In this document: positions 7,958-17,011 of the stretch, in pieces
Position numbering within the stretch: position 1 is the first letter of the stretch
How the letters are laid out: each line of letters begins with the position of its first letter
Translations under genes and position numbers: made by a program
Origin: Bacillus spizizenii TU-B-10
Lineage (GTDB): Bacteria; Bacillota; Bacilli; Bacillales; Bacillaceae
Direction: 5' to 3'
NCBI RefSeq assembly: GCF_000227465.1
Contig: NC_016047.1
Coordinates: 2,026,857 to 2,090,856, forward strand
DNA length: 64,000 nt
The notes under the pieces: generated by a model
Database searches by the model: none
Seen by the model: the letters and a program-made list of their open reading frames with translations, nothing else
What the model was told of the DNA's origin: nothing

Positions 7958-8242
7958 TTGGTATTCAAAAACCGGTTCATCAGCGTCTGCTGAATAGCTG
8001 ACTAGTAGGTCGTGGTTATCGAAGTACCAAAGATCACTTTCTTCAATAAAGAAGGTGATGCCGCCGGCTTCTGCAGTGGCTCCAGCCTCTTGTGGGGCAT
8101 CTTTCGCCACTCCGAGGGAAAATCCCTTTTGAACGTTGCTGCAGCCGCCGTAGCGGACGAAAAAGCGAACCTGGTCTCCGCTTTCTAAATCGAGCTCTTC
8201 CTTATACCAGTTCAGTGCGTCTTCGTTAATTGTCATATTCAT
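7955..8242 (-). CDS. yneR: YneR, HesB/IscA-like (A-type carrier fold) protein
   Basis: A 95-residue protein with the fold-typical stretches RFFVRYGGCSNVQKGFSLG and GGITFFIEESDLWYF. It belongs to the HesB/YadR/YfhF branch of the Fe-S biogenesis fold. Only one of the usual three conserved cysteines is seen (GGCSN), so classical Fe-S scaffold activity is doubtful. AAGGGGTG lies 7 bases before the ATG. It is a single-gene unit convergent with yneQ. Confidence 0.85.
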   Translation of the reverse strand: MNMTINEDALNWYKEELDLESGDQVRFFVRYGGCSNVQKGFSLGVAKDAPQEAGATAEAGGITFFIEESDLWYFDNHDLLVSYSADADEPVFEYQ

Positions 8243-8321
8243 AACAGAACACCCCTTTGTTCTTCATTTGAATTTTCTCTATTATAAACGTATTAGGCTA
8301 TTCTGTGTCAAAAGAGAAGGT

Positions 8322-8903
8322 TTATAACCATTTCACTTTAGGTTCTGTTTTATTAATAATTCGTTTAATGTTCGCCCGGTGTCTGTATATCACAAAAATA
8401 GTGAGCAAGGTAACGACAATCAATAAATACTTATCATGGACAAAGAGACTATATATAACAGTATAGATCCCTGTTAACATCGATGACAGAGAAACAAATT
8501 TAGTTAAGTATAAAAAGATGAAAAATACCGCGACCATCGTGATAAATAACAGAGGTGCGTAAAATAGCAAAACGCCTCCGGACGTTGCCACGGCTTTGCC
8601 GCCTTTAAATTTAGCGAAGACGGGAAACACATGGCCCAAAACTGCAAAGACTCCTGCTAGAAGCGGGTGAATATCAACATGCATGAGAAAAGGCAATGCA
8701 GTTGCCAGCGTACCTTTCAAAATATCTCCGGCTATCACGATCGAACCAGCTTTTACGCCCAACGTACGGAATGCATTGGTAGCTCCTAAGTTGCCGCTCC
8801 CGTGCTCCCGGATATCAATTCCCTTGGCAAGCTTGCCAACAATTAAGCCAGATGGAATGCTGCCTATCAAGTAGGCCAAAATAATCAATAAAGCAATTAA
8901 CAT
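8322..8903 (-). CDS. plsY: PlsY, acyl-phosphate:glycerol-3-phosphate acyltransferase
   Basis: A 193-residue integral membrane enzyme that makes lysophosphatidic acid from acyl-phosphate and glycerol 3-phosphate, the first acylation step of phospholipid synthesis. The three conserved cytoplasmic motifs are present: [11 protein letters not shown] near the N-terminus, [13 protein letters not shown] in the middle, and [13 protein letters not shown] later. About five hydrophobic segments alternate with them. An AAGGAG-type site precedes the ATG at 8903. It is divergent from yneT and was formerly called yneS. Confidence 0.95.
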   Translation of the reverse strand: MLIALLIILAYLIGSIPSGLIVGKLAKGIDIREHGSGNLGATNAFRTLGVKAGSIVIAGDILKGTLATALPFLMHVDIHPLLAGVFAVLGHVFPVFAKFKGGKAVATSGGVLLFYAPLLFITMVAVFFIFLYLTKFVSLSSMLTGIYTVIYSLFVHDKYLLIVVTLLTIFVIYRHRANIKRIINKTEPKVKWL

Positions 8904-9016
8904 CTACATTTCTCCTTTTTCAAAATCCCTTCTTTCTATTTTAACATGAGATATCATAATCTGATGATAAGTTTTTTAAAGTTTGCTTACAAATAAAATC
9001 AAACATGCATCATATT

Positions 9017-9046
9017 TTGATTTCTTACATTTTGATCGTGTAAAAT
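9017..9046 (+). promoter_or_regulatory. yneT promoter
   Basis: TTGATT (9017-9022) and TAAAAT (9041-9046) with 18-base spacing. The start codon lies about 20 bases downstream of the -10, giving a very short leader. Confidence 0.55.
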
Positions 9047-9066
9047 AGATGAAAAAGGAGTGGTAC

Positions 9067-9477
9067 ATGATGCAAAACCCTTCCAAAGCGGAAATTAAAG
9101 AGATTCTTGATCAAAGCAAGCGAATCGCGGTAGTGGGGCTTTCTGACCGCCCGGATAGAACGTCGTATATGGTTTCCAAAGCGATGCAGGATGCGGGCTA
9201 TGAAATCATTCCCGTCAATCCTACAATTGATGAGGCACTTGGTGTCAAAGCTGTTTCATCTTTACAGGAGATTGATGGTCCGATTGACATCGTCAATGTA
9301 TTCCGGCGCTCAGAACAGCTGCCAGGCGTGGCGGAAGAGTTTTTGGAGACAGACGCTCCAGTATTTTGGGCACAGCAAGGGCTGGTAAACGAAGAAGCTT
9401 ACCAGATGCTAAAGCAAAAAGACAGAACGGTTATCATGGATCTGTGCATAAAAGTGGCGCACGCTGTAACAAAATAG
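9067..9477 (+). CDS. yneT: YneT, CoA-binding domain protein
   Basis: A 136-residue protein with a Rossmann-type CoA-binding fold: RIAVVGLSDRPDRTSYMVSK at the N-terminus, YEIIPVNP after it, and VFWAQQGLVNEEAY near the middle. It matches the free-standing CoA_binding_2 family. It lacks the succinyl-CoA ligase catalytic part, so its role is unknown. The frame is open from the ATG at 9049, but AAAGGAG lies between it and the ATG pair at 9067/9070, so the start is placed at 9067. It has its own terminator. Confidence 0.87.
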   Translation: MMQNPSKAEIKEILDQSKRIAVVGLSDRPDRTSYMVSKAMQDAGYEIIPVNPTIDEALGVKAVSSLQEIDGPIDIVNVFRRSEQLPGVAEEFLETDAPVFWAQQGLVNEEAYQMLKQKDRTVIMDLCIKVAHAVTK

Positions 9478-9487
9478 ATGCAGAACT

Positions 9488-9524
9488 GCAAAAATCCTTG
9501 TGAATTCAAGGATTTTTGCTTTTT
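9488..9524 (+). terminator. yneT terminator
   Basis: GCAAAAATCCTTG and CAAGGATTTTTGC form a perfect stem around TGAATT, followed by TTTTT. Confidence 0.9.
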
Positions 9525-9624
9525 AATTTTAAGATATTGTTTGCGTATTACGGTGAAACAGATACAATAAAGCTTGAACAGCTTTTTTTGAATACCTTGT
9601 CTAGCTGGGTTTCGGCCGTTCGAT

Positions 9625-9653
9625 TTGCGAAGGTCTGCTGCTTTATATATAAT
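9625..9653 (+). promoter_or_regulatory. parE promoter P1
   Basis: TTGCGA (9625-9630) and a perfect TATAAT (9648-9653) are 17 bases apart. Transcription would begin near 9660, inside the SOS box. Confidence 0.65.
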
Positions 9654-9656
9654 AAA

Positions 9657-9670
9657 CAAACATACGTTCT
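9657..9670. promoter_or_regulatory. LexA (SOS) box over the parE P1 start
   Basis: CAAACATACGTTCT; the other strand reads AGAACGTATGTTTG. It fits the Bacillus LexA consensus CGAAC-RNRY-GTTYC except at the outer positions. It covers the predicted P1 transcription start. parE-parC is reported in the B. subtilis LexA regulon. Confidence 0.68.
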
Positions 9671-9726
9671 CATAGTGTAAAAACAGCACTATCCGATGTT
9701 TTGCGAACTGATTCGTTAGCTCTATG

Positions 9727-9754
9727 TTGCGATTGCAAACATATTGGTTATAAT
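9727..9754 (+). promoter_or_regulatory. parE promoter P2
   Basis: TTGCGA (9727-9732) and TATAAT (9749-9754) are 16 bases apart. It uses the same -35 hexamer as P1 and lies outside the SOS box, so it could give LexA-independent expression. Confidence 0.55.
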
Positions 9755-9872
9755 GAGGAGTCCAAGGCAGTACTGGCTCGAGGCGAGGTTTATAACAAAT
9801 ACTTTATACTATTGATGGTGTAACACTGAAAAAGAGAAAGACAATGTTAGTTTTTGAAAGGGGTTTGTACGT

Positions 9873-11840
9873 TTGGCTAGAAAACAGCAATTTGATTACA
9901 ACGAAGATGCCATACAGGTGCTCGAAGGCCTTGAGGCTGTCAGGAAAAGGCCGGGTATGTATATTGGCTCTACTGACGCACGGGGCTTGCACCACTTGGT
10001 TTATGAAATTGTAGATAACTCTGTCGACGAGGTGCTTGCCGGCCATGGAGATCACATAATCGTCAAAATACATAAAGACAACAGTATATCTGTACAGGAT
10101 AGAGGCCGCGGCATGCCAACCGGAATGCATAAGCTCGGCAAACCAACCCCTGAAGTGATTTTAACGGTGCTTCATGCCGGAGGAAAGTTCGGTCAAGGCG
10201 GCTATAAGACAAGCGGAGGGCTGCACGGAGTTGGTGCATCAGTTGTGAATGCTTTATCTGAATGGCTGACGGTTACCATTGAGCGGGACGGTTTCGTCTA
10301 TCAGCAGCGTTTTGAACACGGAGGAAAGCCAGTCACATCTCTCGAAAAGATCGGCAAAACAAAAAAGACAGGAACGCTAACACACTTTAAGCCAGATCCA
10401 ACGATGTTCAGCACAACGACTTATAATTTTGAAACGCTTTCTGAACGCTTAAGAGAATCTGCGTTTTTGTTAAAAGGATTAAAAATTGAGCTGATTGACG
10501 AGCGCAATGACCAGCAAGAGGTCTTTTATTATGAGAACGGCATAGAAGCGTTTGTCGCTTACTTAAATGAGGAAAAAGACGCCTTGTCTGAAGTGGTCTC
10601 ATTTGAGGGAGAGCATCATTCAATAGAAGTGGACTTTGCGTTCCAGTTTAACGACGGCTATTCTGAAAACATTTTATCGTTTGTTAATAACGTCAGAACA
10701 AAAGACGGCGGGACTCATGAGTCAGGTGCAAAAACAGCGATGACACGTGCTTTTAATGAATATGCGCGAAAAGTGGCTTTGCTGAAAGAAAAGGATAAAA
10801 ACCTGGAAGGCACTGATATAAGGGAAGGGCTTTCAGCCATTATTTCTGTTCGGATTCCTGAGGAGCTTCTTCAATTTGAAGGACAAACAAAAGGAAAGCT
10901 GGGTACGAGTGAAGCGAGATCAGCAGTTGATGCGATTGTTTCGGAGCAGCTTGCTTACTTTTTAGAGGAAAACCGGGATACTGCAACGCTTCTTGTCAAA
11001 AAAGCTATCAAAGCGAGCCAGGCACGCGAAGCGGCACGCAAAGCCCGTGAAGAAGCAAGAAGCGGCAAAAAACGAAAAAAATCAGAAGCGACATTAAGCG
11101 GGAAGCTGACGCCTGCGGGTTCGAGAAACCCGGCAAAAAATGAATTGTATCTCGTTGAGGGGGATTCTGCAGGCGGATCAGCCAAGCAGGGAAGAGACCG
11201 CAGATTCCAAGCAGTTCTGCCTTTACGCGGTAAAGTCATTAATACGGAAAAAGCTAAGCTTGCTGATATCTTTAAAAATGAAGAGATCAATACAATCATA
11301 CATGCGATCGGCGGGGGTGTCGGAGCTGATTTCTCAATCGATGATATCAACTACGACAAAATCATCATTATGACCGATGCGGATACGGACGGCGCTCATA
11401 TTCAAGTGCTGCTTCTTACCTTTTTCTATCGCTATATGAAGCCGCTCATTGAACATGGCAAAGTGTTCATTGCACTGCCTCCTTTATATAAGGTCAGCAA
11501 AGGAAGCGGAAAAAAGGAAATCATTGAATATGCATGGTCTGATGAAGAGATGGGTGATGTCCTGAAAAAAGTCGGCAAAGGTTATACCATTCAGCGATAT
11601 AAGGGTCTTGGAGAGATGAACGCAGACCAGCTGTGGGAAACGACGATGAATCCGGAGTCACGTACGCTTGTAAGGGTCAAAATCGACGATGCGGCACGTG
11701 TAGAGAGACGTGTCACGACGTTAATGGGAGACAAAGTAGAGCCGCGCAGAAAGTGGATTGAGAAAAACGTCGCTTTCGGCTTAGATGAAGAAAGCAATAT
11801 TTTAGAAAATGAAAACTTATCGGTCGCTGAGGAGGTTTAA
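9873..11840 (+). CDS. parE: Topoisomerase IV subunit B (ATPase)
   Basis: A 655-residue GyrB-type ATPase subunit of topoisomerase IV, which decatenates daughter chromosomes. The GHKL ATP site is seen as [13 protein letters not shown] and GRGMPTGMH, followed by [18 protein letters not shown]. The TOPRIM domain has [20 protein letters not shown] and [11 protein letters not shown]. The start is TTG, 9 bases after GAAAGGGG, and no ATG is better placed. The stop codon shares one base with the parC ATG (TAATG), so translation is probably coupled. The promoters upstream include one with a LexA box. Confidence 0.97.
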   Translation: MARKQQFDYNEDAIQVLEGLEAVRKRPGMYIGSTDARGLHHLVYEIVDNSVDEVLAGHGDHIIVKIHKDNSISVQDRGRGMPTGMHKLGKPTPEVILTVLHAGGKFGQGGYKTSGGLHGVGASVVNALSEWLTVTIERDGFVYQQRFEHGGKPVTSLEKIGKTKKTGTLTHFKPDPTMFSTTTYNFETLSERLRESAFLLKGLKIELIDERNDQQEVFYYENGIEAFVAYLNEEKDALSEVVSFEGEHHSIEVDFAFQFNDGYSENILSFVNNVRTKDGGTHESGAKTAMTRAFNEYARKVALLKEKDKNLEGTDIREGLSAIISVRIPEELLQFEGQTKGKLGTSEARSAVDAIVSEQLAYFLEENRDTATLLVKKAIKASQAREAARKAREEARSGKKRKKSEATLSGKLTPAGSRNPAKNELYLVEGDSAGGSAKQGRDRRFQAVLPLRGKVINTEKAKLADIFKNEEINTIIHAIGGGVGADFSIDDINYDKIIIMTDADTDGAHIQVLLLTFFYRYMKPLIEHGKVFIALPPLYKVSKGSGKKEIIEYAWSDEEMGDVLKKVGKGYTIQRYKGLGEMNADQLWETTMNPESRTLVRVKIDDAARVERRVTTLMGDKVEPRRKWIEKNVAFGLDEESNILENENLSVAEEV

Positions 11841-14263
11841 TGTTGTCACAGCCAGAATTATTTCATGATTTACCATTAGAAGAGGTGATCGGCGACCGTT
11901 TTGGACGCTATAGTAAATATATTATTCAAGACAGGGCGCTTCCTGATGCAAGAGACGGCTTAAAGCCGGTACAGCGCAGAATTCTGTACGCGATGCATAC
12001 AGATGGAAACACGTTTGATAAAAACTTCAGAAAAGCGGCCAAAACGGTCGGTAACGTCATCGGTAACTATCATCCGCACGGTGATAGTTCGGTTTATGAA
12101 GCAATGGTGCGGATGAGCCAGGATTGGAAAGTGCGAAATGTGTTAATTGAAATGCATGGGAACAACGGAAGCATCGACGGAGATCCCCCGGCAGCTATGC
12201 GTTATACAGAAGCGAGGTTATCTCCGATCGCTTCTGAGCTTCTTCGGGATATTGACAAAAATACAGTTGAATTTGTGCCGAACTTCGATGATACAAGCAA
12301 GGAGCCTGTTGTACTCCCGGCGATGTTTCCTAACCTATTGGTCAACGGATCTACCGGGATTTCAGCAGGATACGCAACCGACATTCCCCCTCATCATCTG
12401 GGAGAAGTCATTGATGCTGTCATCAAGCGCATTCAAATGCCATCTTGCTCTGTTGATGAACTCATGGAAGTCATTAAAGGGCCTGATTTTCCGACAGGCG
12501 GGATTATTCAAGGCGTTGACGGCATAAAAAAAGCTTACGAAACCGGAAAAGGAAAAATTATTATCCGCGGAAAAGCTGAAATTGAAACAATCAGAGGCGG
12601 ACGAGAACAAATTGTCATTACGGAAATTCCATTTGAAGTGAATAAAGCAAACCTTGTGAAAAAAATGGACGAGTACCGCATTGATAAAAAGGTTGAAGGC
12701 ATCTCAGAGGTTCGCGATGAAACGGATCGAACTGGGCTGAGAGTGGTCATTGAACTGAAAAAAGAAGCGGATGCCAAAGGCATTTTGAATTTCTTATATA
12801 AAAATACTGATTTGCAGATCACCTATAACTTTAACATGGTGGCTATTCATAATCGCCGTCCGATGTTGATGAGCCTGCCGTCTATTTTGGATGCATATAT
12901 CGGCCACCAAAAGGAAGTCGTCACAAACCGGTCCGTTTATGAGCTTCAAAAAGCAAAAGACAGACATCACATCGTAGAAGGACTCATGAAAGCTTTGTCC
13001 ATTTTGGATGAAGTCATTGCAACAATTCGTTCTTCAAGCGATAAACGTGACGCTAAAAACAACTTGATAGCGAAATATGAATTTACAGAGCCTCAGGCTG
13101 AAGCCATCGTGTCACTGCAGCTATATCGTTTAACCAATACAGATATCACAGCACTGAAAGAAGAAGCAGAAGAGCTCGGCAAAAAAATTGAAGAGCTCGA
13201 ATCCATTCTGAGCAATGATAAAAAGCTGTTAAAAGTGATCACAAACAGCTTAAAAGCACTGAAAAAGAAATATGCAGACACGAGGCGCTCCGTGATTGAA
13301 GAAAAAATTGAGGAAATTAAGATTAACCTTGAAGTCATGGTTGCGTCTGAGGATGTATATGTGACCGTTACGAAGGATGGCTACCTAAAACGGACGAGCC
13401 AGCGTTCATTTGCCGCTTCCAACGGCCAGGATTTCGGAATGAAAGATACGGACAGGATGCTCCATCAGTTTGAAATGAATACGACGGATGTGCTGCTGCT
13501 CTTTACGAACAAAGGAAGCTACATTTATTGTCCGGTTCACCAGCTGCCTGATATTAGATGGAAGGACATGGGCCAGCATTTTTCAAATATAATCACCATT
13601 GACCGTGATGAAACGATTGTAAAGGCCATACCGATAAAAGAATTTGATCCGTCGGCGTATCTATTGTTCTTTACGAAAAACGGAATGGTGAAAAAGACAG
13701 AGCTCACCCATTATAAAGCACAGCGTTATTCTAAAGCGCTTGTGGCCTTAAATCTGAAGGGTGAAGACGAACTGATTGATGTACATGTAACAAATGGGGA
13801 AAGCCAGATCTTTATGGCCACTCACCTAGGGTATGGCTTATGGTTTGGAGAAGACGAAGTAAATGTAGTTGGCGCGCGTGCCGCTGGTGTCAAAGGGATT
13901 AACTTAAAAGAAGATGACTTTGTTGTCTCTGGAGAAATCCTTCAAGAATCTGATTCAATTGTATTGTTCACACAGCGGGGAGCGGTGAAACGCATGAGTC
14001 TTTCCGAGTTTGAAAAAACATCCCGTGCAAAACGTGGTGTTGTTATGCTAAGGGAACTGAAGAAGAATCCTCACCGGGTCGTAGCGCTGTTCGCTTGCGG
14101 TCTTGAACAGCGGCTTATGGTGGAAACAGAAAAAGGCGACAGAAAAGAACTGCAGGCAAAAGACTTGCGGACAAACGACAGATACAGCAATGGCTCTTTC
14201 TTTATTGATGAAGAGGAATCAGGCAAGGTTACAGCTGTCTGGCGCCTTCATACAGAACAATAA
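11840..14263 (+). CDS. parC: Topoisomerase IV subunit A
   Basis: An 807-residue DNA-cleaving subunit. The catalytic tyrosine is Y122 in [14 protein letters not shown]. The quinolone pocket segment [13 protein letters not shown] carries S83, S84 and E87, the drug-sensitive residues of the family. A long coiled segment lies near residues 435-490 ([19 protein letters not shown]). A beta-pinwheel C-terminal domain has repeats such as [18 protein letters not shown] sits 6 bases before the ATG. It overlaps parE by one base and ends at a strong terminator. Confidence 0.97.
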   Translation: MLSQPELFHDLPLEEVIGDRFGRYSKYIIQDRALPDARDGLKPVQRRILYAMHTDGNTFDKNFRKAAKTVGNVIGNYHPHGDSSVYEAMVRMSQDWKVRNVLIEMHGNNGSIDGDPPAAMRYTEARLSPIASELLRDIDKNTVEFVPNFDDTSKEPVVLPAMFPNLLVNGSTGISAGYATDIPPHHLGEVIDAVIKRIQMPSCSVDELMEVIKGPDFPTGGIIQGVDGIKKAYETGKGKIIIRGKAEIETIRGGREQIVITEIPFEVNKANLVKKMDEYRIDKKVEGISEVRDETDRTGLRVVIELKKEADAKGILNFLYKNTDLQITYNFNMVAIHNRRPMLMSLPSILDAYIGHQKEVVTNRSVYELQKAKDRHHIVEGLMKALSILDEVIATIRSSSDKRDAKNNLIAKYEFTEPQAEAIVSLQLYRLTNTDITALKEEAEELGKKIEELESILSNDKKLLKVITNSLKALKKKYADTRRSVIEEKIEEIKINLEVMVASEDVYVTVTKDGYLKRTSQRSFAASNGQDFGMKDTDRMLHQFEMNTTDVLLLFTNKGSYIYCPVHQLPDIRWKDMGQHFSNIITIDRDETIVKAIPIKEFDPSAYLLFFTKNGMVKKTELTHYKAQRYSKALVALNLKGEDELIDVHVTNGESQIFMATHLGYGLWFGEDEVNVVGARAAGVKGINLKEDDFVVSGEILQESDSIVLFTQRGAVKRMSLSEFEKTSRAKRGVVMLRELKKNPHRVVALFACGLEQRLMVETEKGDRKELQAKDLRTNDRYSNGSFFIDEEESGKVTAVWRLHTEQ

Positions 14264-14265
14264 TA

Positions 14266-14300
14266 AAAAACCCGCTCATATCATGTGAGCGGGTTTCGTT
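14266..14300 (+). terminator. parE-parC terminator
   Basis: AAACCCGCTCA and TGTGAGCGGGTTT pair around TATCA. The T tract is weak (TTTCGTTT). Confidence 0.82.
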
Positions 14301-14310
14301 TGTATTTCAA

Positions 14311-14436
14311 TTAGCTTTCATGGCTAGTGAAAAGATCTGTAAAGGCATGAACAAATTCGATTCCTTGCCATACAAATAAATTCAGCGCGGTGAAAGAAAA
14401 TAAGCCTAAAATCACCATTCTTAAGATAAACAACAT
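14311..14436 (-). CDS. ynzL: YnzL, 41-residue hydrophobic protein
   Basis: A short frame starting MLFILRMVILGLFSFTALN and ending DLFTSHES, with one clear membrane helix. GAGGAGG lies 9 bases before the ATG, which strongly supports translation. It is recognised by position next to parC in B. subtilis; its function is unknown. It is 25 bases downstream of the 117-residue membrane protein on the same strand, so the two may be cotranscribed. The parC terminator is symmetric enough to serve it as well. Confidence 0.72.
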   Translation of the reverse strand: MLFILRMVILGLFSFTALNLFVWQGIEFVHAFTDLFTSHES

Positions 14437-14461
14437 GTTTAACAGCCTCCTCATATTTTCG

Positions 14462-14815
14462 TTATATAATCGGGTGATGTTGAACATGAAGTTTGCCGAA
14501 ATAAGACGATTGATAAAATTTGGCCAGTATAAAGCTTTTTTTCCGCTGGCGCCTGCGGGAGTATCCCGTACTTTTGCTTTCAGCGGTCAGAAGCAGAACA
14601 GCCATTGCCCATAGAGCAGTCAGCGCAAATGCCCCTGTGATGGATTTCTTCTCATCATCTGCATTTTGCCCGGCTTTCATCTCATGCATTTCCTGCTGGT
14701 CGGCTACGGCTTTATAATGATGGCCTATATCAAAGGCGTGGGGAATTGAGAACAAATGAAAGCTGGCAATCGCCAAAAATAAGATGGACGCTTTTAGTAT
14801 CGTTACTTTTTTCAA
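14462..14815 (-). CDS. Unrecognised small membrane protein
   Basis: A 117-residue frame starting at TTG, behind a strong purine tract AAAGGAGGGGGAGATCAT. Residues 5-25 (TILKASILFLAIASFHLFS) form a membrane helix or uncleaved signal. A polar loop with HAFDIGHHYKAV and HEMKAGQNADDEKK follows. A second helix is ITGAFALTALWAMAVLLLTA, and the tail is basic (SRRRQRKK) and ends LHVQHHPII. I do not recognise the family. The histidine and methionine residues in the loop could bind metal, but that is a guess. The last third could also be read in another frame, so a frameshift near residue 82 cannot be excluded. Confidence 0.55.
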   Translation of the reverse strand: MKKVTILKASILFLAIASFHLFSIPHAFDIGHHYKAVADQQEMHEMKAGQNADDEKKSITGAFALTALWAMAVLLLTAESKSTGYSRRRQRKKSFILAKFYQSSYFGKLHVQHHPII

Positions 14816-15215
14816 ATGATCTCCCCCTCCTTTAATATTACTGAATATTTTTATAATAATACCCTAACCCATCCTAAAAGTAAACCGATTTATTAAATTT
14901 AAAAATAAATTTCACTTTGTTAAGTATATATCTTTTTGCTTATTTTTAAAGAGAAATTTCTTTTATTAGTGTATGTATACTAAGATGTGAATAAAAACAC
15001 ATTTTAAAAGATATGTTTGTTGTTTAGGAATTATGATTTTATTTATCAAAGGAAACGGAAGGTGGCAGGAAAGAAATTCTTACTTTTAAAAGAGAAATCT
15101 TGCTTATAAGAAATATTTTTATTCATAGGAAAATAATAGAGAGGGAGACCAAAGGAGTGAAGCATCAATCTAGGACAACAATCTTCACGAAAAAACTTCC
15201 TAATTCGACATATTG
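14816..15215. other. AT-rich interval between the 117-residue gene and the alsT promoter
   Basis: About 400 bases of very AT-rich sequence without a convincing gene. It must hold the leftward promoter for the gene at 14815. A 38-codon frame beginning with GTG at 15157 has a plausible GAGGGAG site but runs through the alsT promoter and is not accepted. No terminator hairpin or structured RNA is visible. Confidence 0.5.
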
Positions 15216-15224
15216 TGATATAAT
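15216..15224 (+). promoter_or_regulatory. alsT promoter with extended -10
   Basis: TGATATAAT is a perfect TATAAT preceded by TGN. No strong -35 is seen at the right distance, as is common for extended -10 promoters. The start site would be near 15231. Confidence 0.6.
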
Positions 15225-15235
15225 AAAACTCGTTA

Positions 15236-15252
15236 TGTTAAAAAATCTAACA
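15236..15252. promoter_or_regulatory. GlnR/TnrA box downstream of the alsT promoter
   Basis: TGTTAAAAAATCTAACA is a perfect match to TGTNA-N7-TNACA, the nitrogen-control site of Bacillus. It lies 5-20 bases after the predicted transcription start. That position favours repression over activation. Confidence 0.78.
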
Positions 15253-15296
15253 TCAAATATGAATTCACAATGAATTGATGAAAACGGGAGGTCAAT

Positions 15297-16694
15297 ATGG
15301 AGTCTTTTTTCAACAGTTTGATCAATATTCCAAGTGATTTTATCTGGAAATATTTATTTTATATTTTAATAGGACTTGGACTATTTTTTACACTTCGTTT
15401 TGGTTTTATCCAATTCCGTTATTTTATTGAAATGTTCAGAATAGTAGGTGAGAAGCCTGAAGGAAATAAAGGTGTTTCGTCTATGCAGGCGTTCTTTATT
15501 TCTGCTGCATCCCGAGTCGGTACAGGGAATTTGACTGGTGTTGCCTTAGCAATTGCGACAGGCGGACCCGGCGCTGTATTTTGGATGTGGGTTGTAGCTG
15601 CTGTAGGTATGGCTTCAAGCTTTGTTGAGAGTACGTTAGCACAGCTTTATAAAGTGAAGGACGGAAACGATTTCCGCGGCGGACCGGCCTACTATATTCA
15701 AAAAGGTCTTGGAGTCAGATGGCTCGGCATCGTATTCGCTGTCTTAATTACCGTATCATTCGGTTTAATCTTTAACGCTGTTCAATCCAATACAATTGCG
15801 GGAGCGTTAGAAGGCGCATTTCATGTGAACAAAACAGTTGTGGCTACTGTTCTTGCTGCTTTAACGGCTTTTATTATTTTCGGCGGTTTAAAACGTGTAG
15901 TCGCAGTGACACAATTGATTGTTCCAGTGATGGCTGGTCTTTATATTCTCATTGCACTATATGTTGTATTCACCAATATTTCTGCATTCCCAAGCGTTAT
16001 TGCGATAATTGTCAAAAATGCTTTGGGATTTGAACAAGTTGTCGGCGGCGGACTGGGAGCTATCATCGTCATCGGTGCACAGCGCGGGCTTTTCTCTAAC
16101 GAAGCGGGAATGGGTAGCGCGCCTAACGCTGCTGCGACAGCTCATGTTTCGCATCCGGCAAAGCAGGGCTTTATTCAAACATTAGGCGTGTTTTTCGATA
16201 CATTTATCATATGTACGTCTACAGCGTTTATCATCTTACTATACAGTGTAACACCAAAAGGTGACGGCATCCAGGTTACACAAGCTGCTCTGAGCCACCA
16301 TATTGGAGGCTGGGCGCCTGGTTTCATAGCAATTGCAATGTTCTTGTTTGCCTTTAGTTCAGTTGTCGGAAACTACTATTATGGGGAGACAAACATTGAA
16401 TTTATTAAAACAAGCAAAACATGGCTGAATATTTACCGCATCGCGGTTATTGCTATGGTTGTCTTTGGATGTGTAGCAGGGTTCCAGATTGTGTGGGACA
16501 TGGCGGACCTCTTTATGGGTATCATGGCGCTGATTAACTTAATTGTTATTACACTGCTGTCGAACGTTGCTTACAAAGTGTATAAAGATTACGCGAAACA
16601 GCGTAAACAAGGACTTGATCCTGTATTCAAAGCGAAAAACATCCCGGGTCTTAAAAACACTGAAACTTGGGAAGATGAAAGACAAGAAGCATAA
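15297..16694 (+). CDS. alsT: AlsT, sodium-coupled amino acid (alanine/glutamine) symporter
   Basis: A 465-residue AGCS-family transporter (also called GlnT) with about ten membrane helices. Family hallmarks are FFISAASRVGTGNLTGVALA, GGPAYYIQKGLG, and QRGLFSNEAGMGSAPNAAAT. It imports glutamine or alanine with a cation. CGGGAGG lies 6 bases before the ATG. It is a single gene with an upstream GlnR/TnrA-type box, consistent with nitrogen control and a role in glutamine uptake. A perfect palindrome terminates it. Confidence 0.93.
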   Translation: MESFFNSLINIPSDFIWKYLFYILIGLGLFFTLRFGFIQFRYFIEMFRIVGEKPEGNKGVSSMQAFFISAASRVGTGNLTGVALAIATGGPGAVFWMWVVAAVGMASSFVESTLAQLYKVKDGNDFRGGPAYYIQKGLGVRWLGIVFAVLITVSFGLIFNAVQSNTIAGALEGAFHVNKTVVATVLAALTAFIIFGGLKRVVAVTQLIVPVMAGLYILIALYVVFTNISAFPSVIAIIVKNALGFEQVVGGGLGAIIVIGAQRGLFSNEAGMGSAPNAAATAHVSHPAKQGFIQTLGVFFDTFIICTSTAFIILLYSVTPKGDGIQVTQAALSHHIGGWAPGFIAIAMFLFAFSSVVGNYYYGETNIEFIKTSKTWLNIYRIAVIAMVVFGCVAGFQIVWDMADLFMGIMALINLIVITLLSNVAYKVYKDYAKQRKQGLDPVFKAKNIPGLKNTETWEDERQEA

Positions 16695-16701
16695 GAACAC
16701 G

Positions 16702-16732
16702 GCTGCATTCAATCAATTGAATGCAGCTTTTT
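16702..16732 (+). terminator. alsT terminator
   Basis: GCTGCATTCAAT and ATTGAATGCAGC form a perfect stem with a CA loop, followed by TTTTTA. Confidence 0.92.
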
Positions 16733-17011
16733 ATTTGGCGAAAAGAAGCGGAATGTTTTGATTTCATAAAAAAATAACGTGTAAAGTCCTGGTTACATAC
16801 TTTTATATGTGGTCCGCATGTATCAGCAGTATCTGAAACAAGACAAAAAGAGCAAATTGGCAGGTTTTTAAACCGCCTAAAAACAAGAAATTAGGTTGAT
16901 AGACAATCATAAGAAAGATTTTTACAATGAGTCCGTGCTAAAAAAGCGAAAGGGAGGAGAACGGTACTAGGCATATGTTTTACATAATCATTTGAAGGAG
17001 GAAAGAATATT
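16733..17011 (+). promoter_or_regulatory. bglC upstream region
   Basis: About 280 bases without a gene. It contains an imperfect palindrome, GGCAGGTTTTTAAACCGCC, around 16859-16877, and AT-rich stretches that could be a promoter. I found no -35/-10 pair with good spacing and no convincing cre site. Confidence 0.4.

Larger units (their letters stand above)
9525..9872 (+). promoter_or_regulatory. parE upstream control region
   Basis: About 350 bases without a gene. It holds two SigA-type promoter candidates and an SOS box, listed separately, and a possible third -10 (TATACT near 9807). The leader from the first promoter to the TTG start is about 210 bases. I see no tRNA-like or riboswitch-like structure in it. 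Confidence 0.5.

Noticed and set aside
9399..9689. 96-residue minus-strand frame across the yneT terminator and parE promoter
   Set aside because: It crosses a terminator hairpin, and its composition is that of non-coding AT-rich DNA.
10955..11350. 131-residue minus-strand frame
   Set aside because: It is antisense to parE over conserved ATPase/TOPRIM sequence, without a start signal.
15157..15273. 38-codon frame with GTG start upstream of alsT, preceded by GAGGGAG
   Set aside because: It runs through the alsT promoter and GlnR/TnrA box, has an unremarkable composition, and overlaps the region where transcription begins.
16859..16877. Palindrome GGCAGGTTTTTAAACCGCC upstream of bglC as a terminator or operator
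   Set aside because: It is imperfect, has no T run, and resembles no regulator site I can name.
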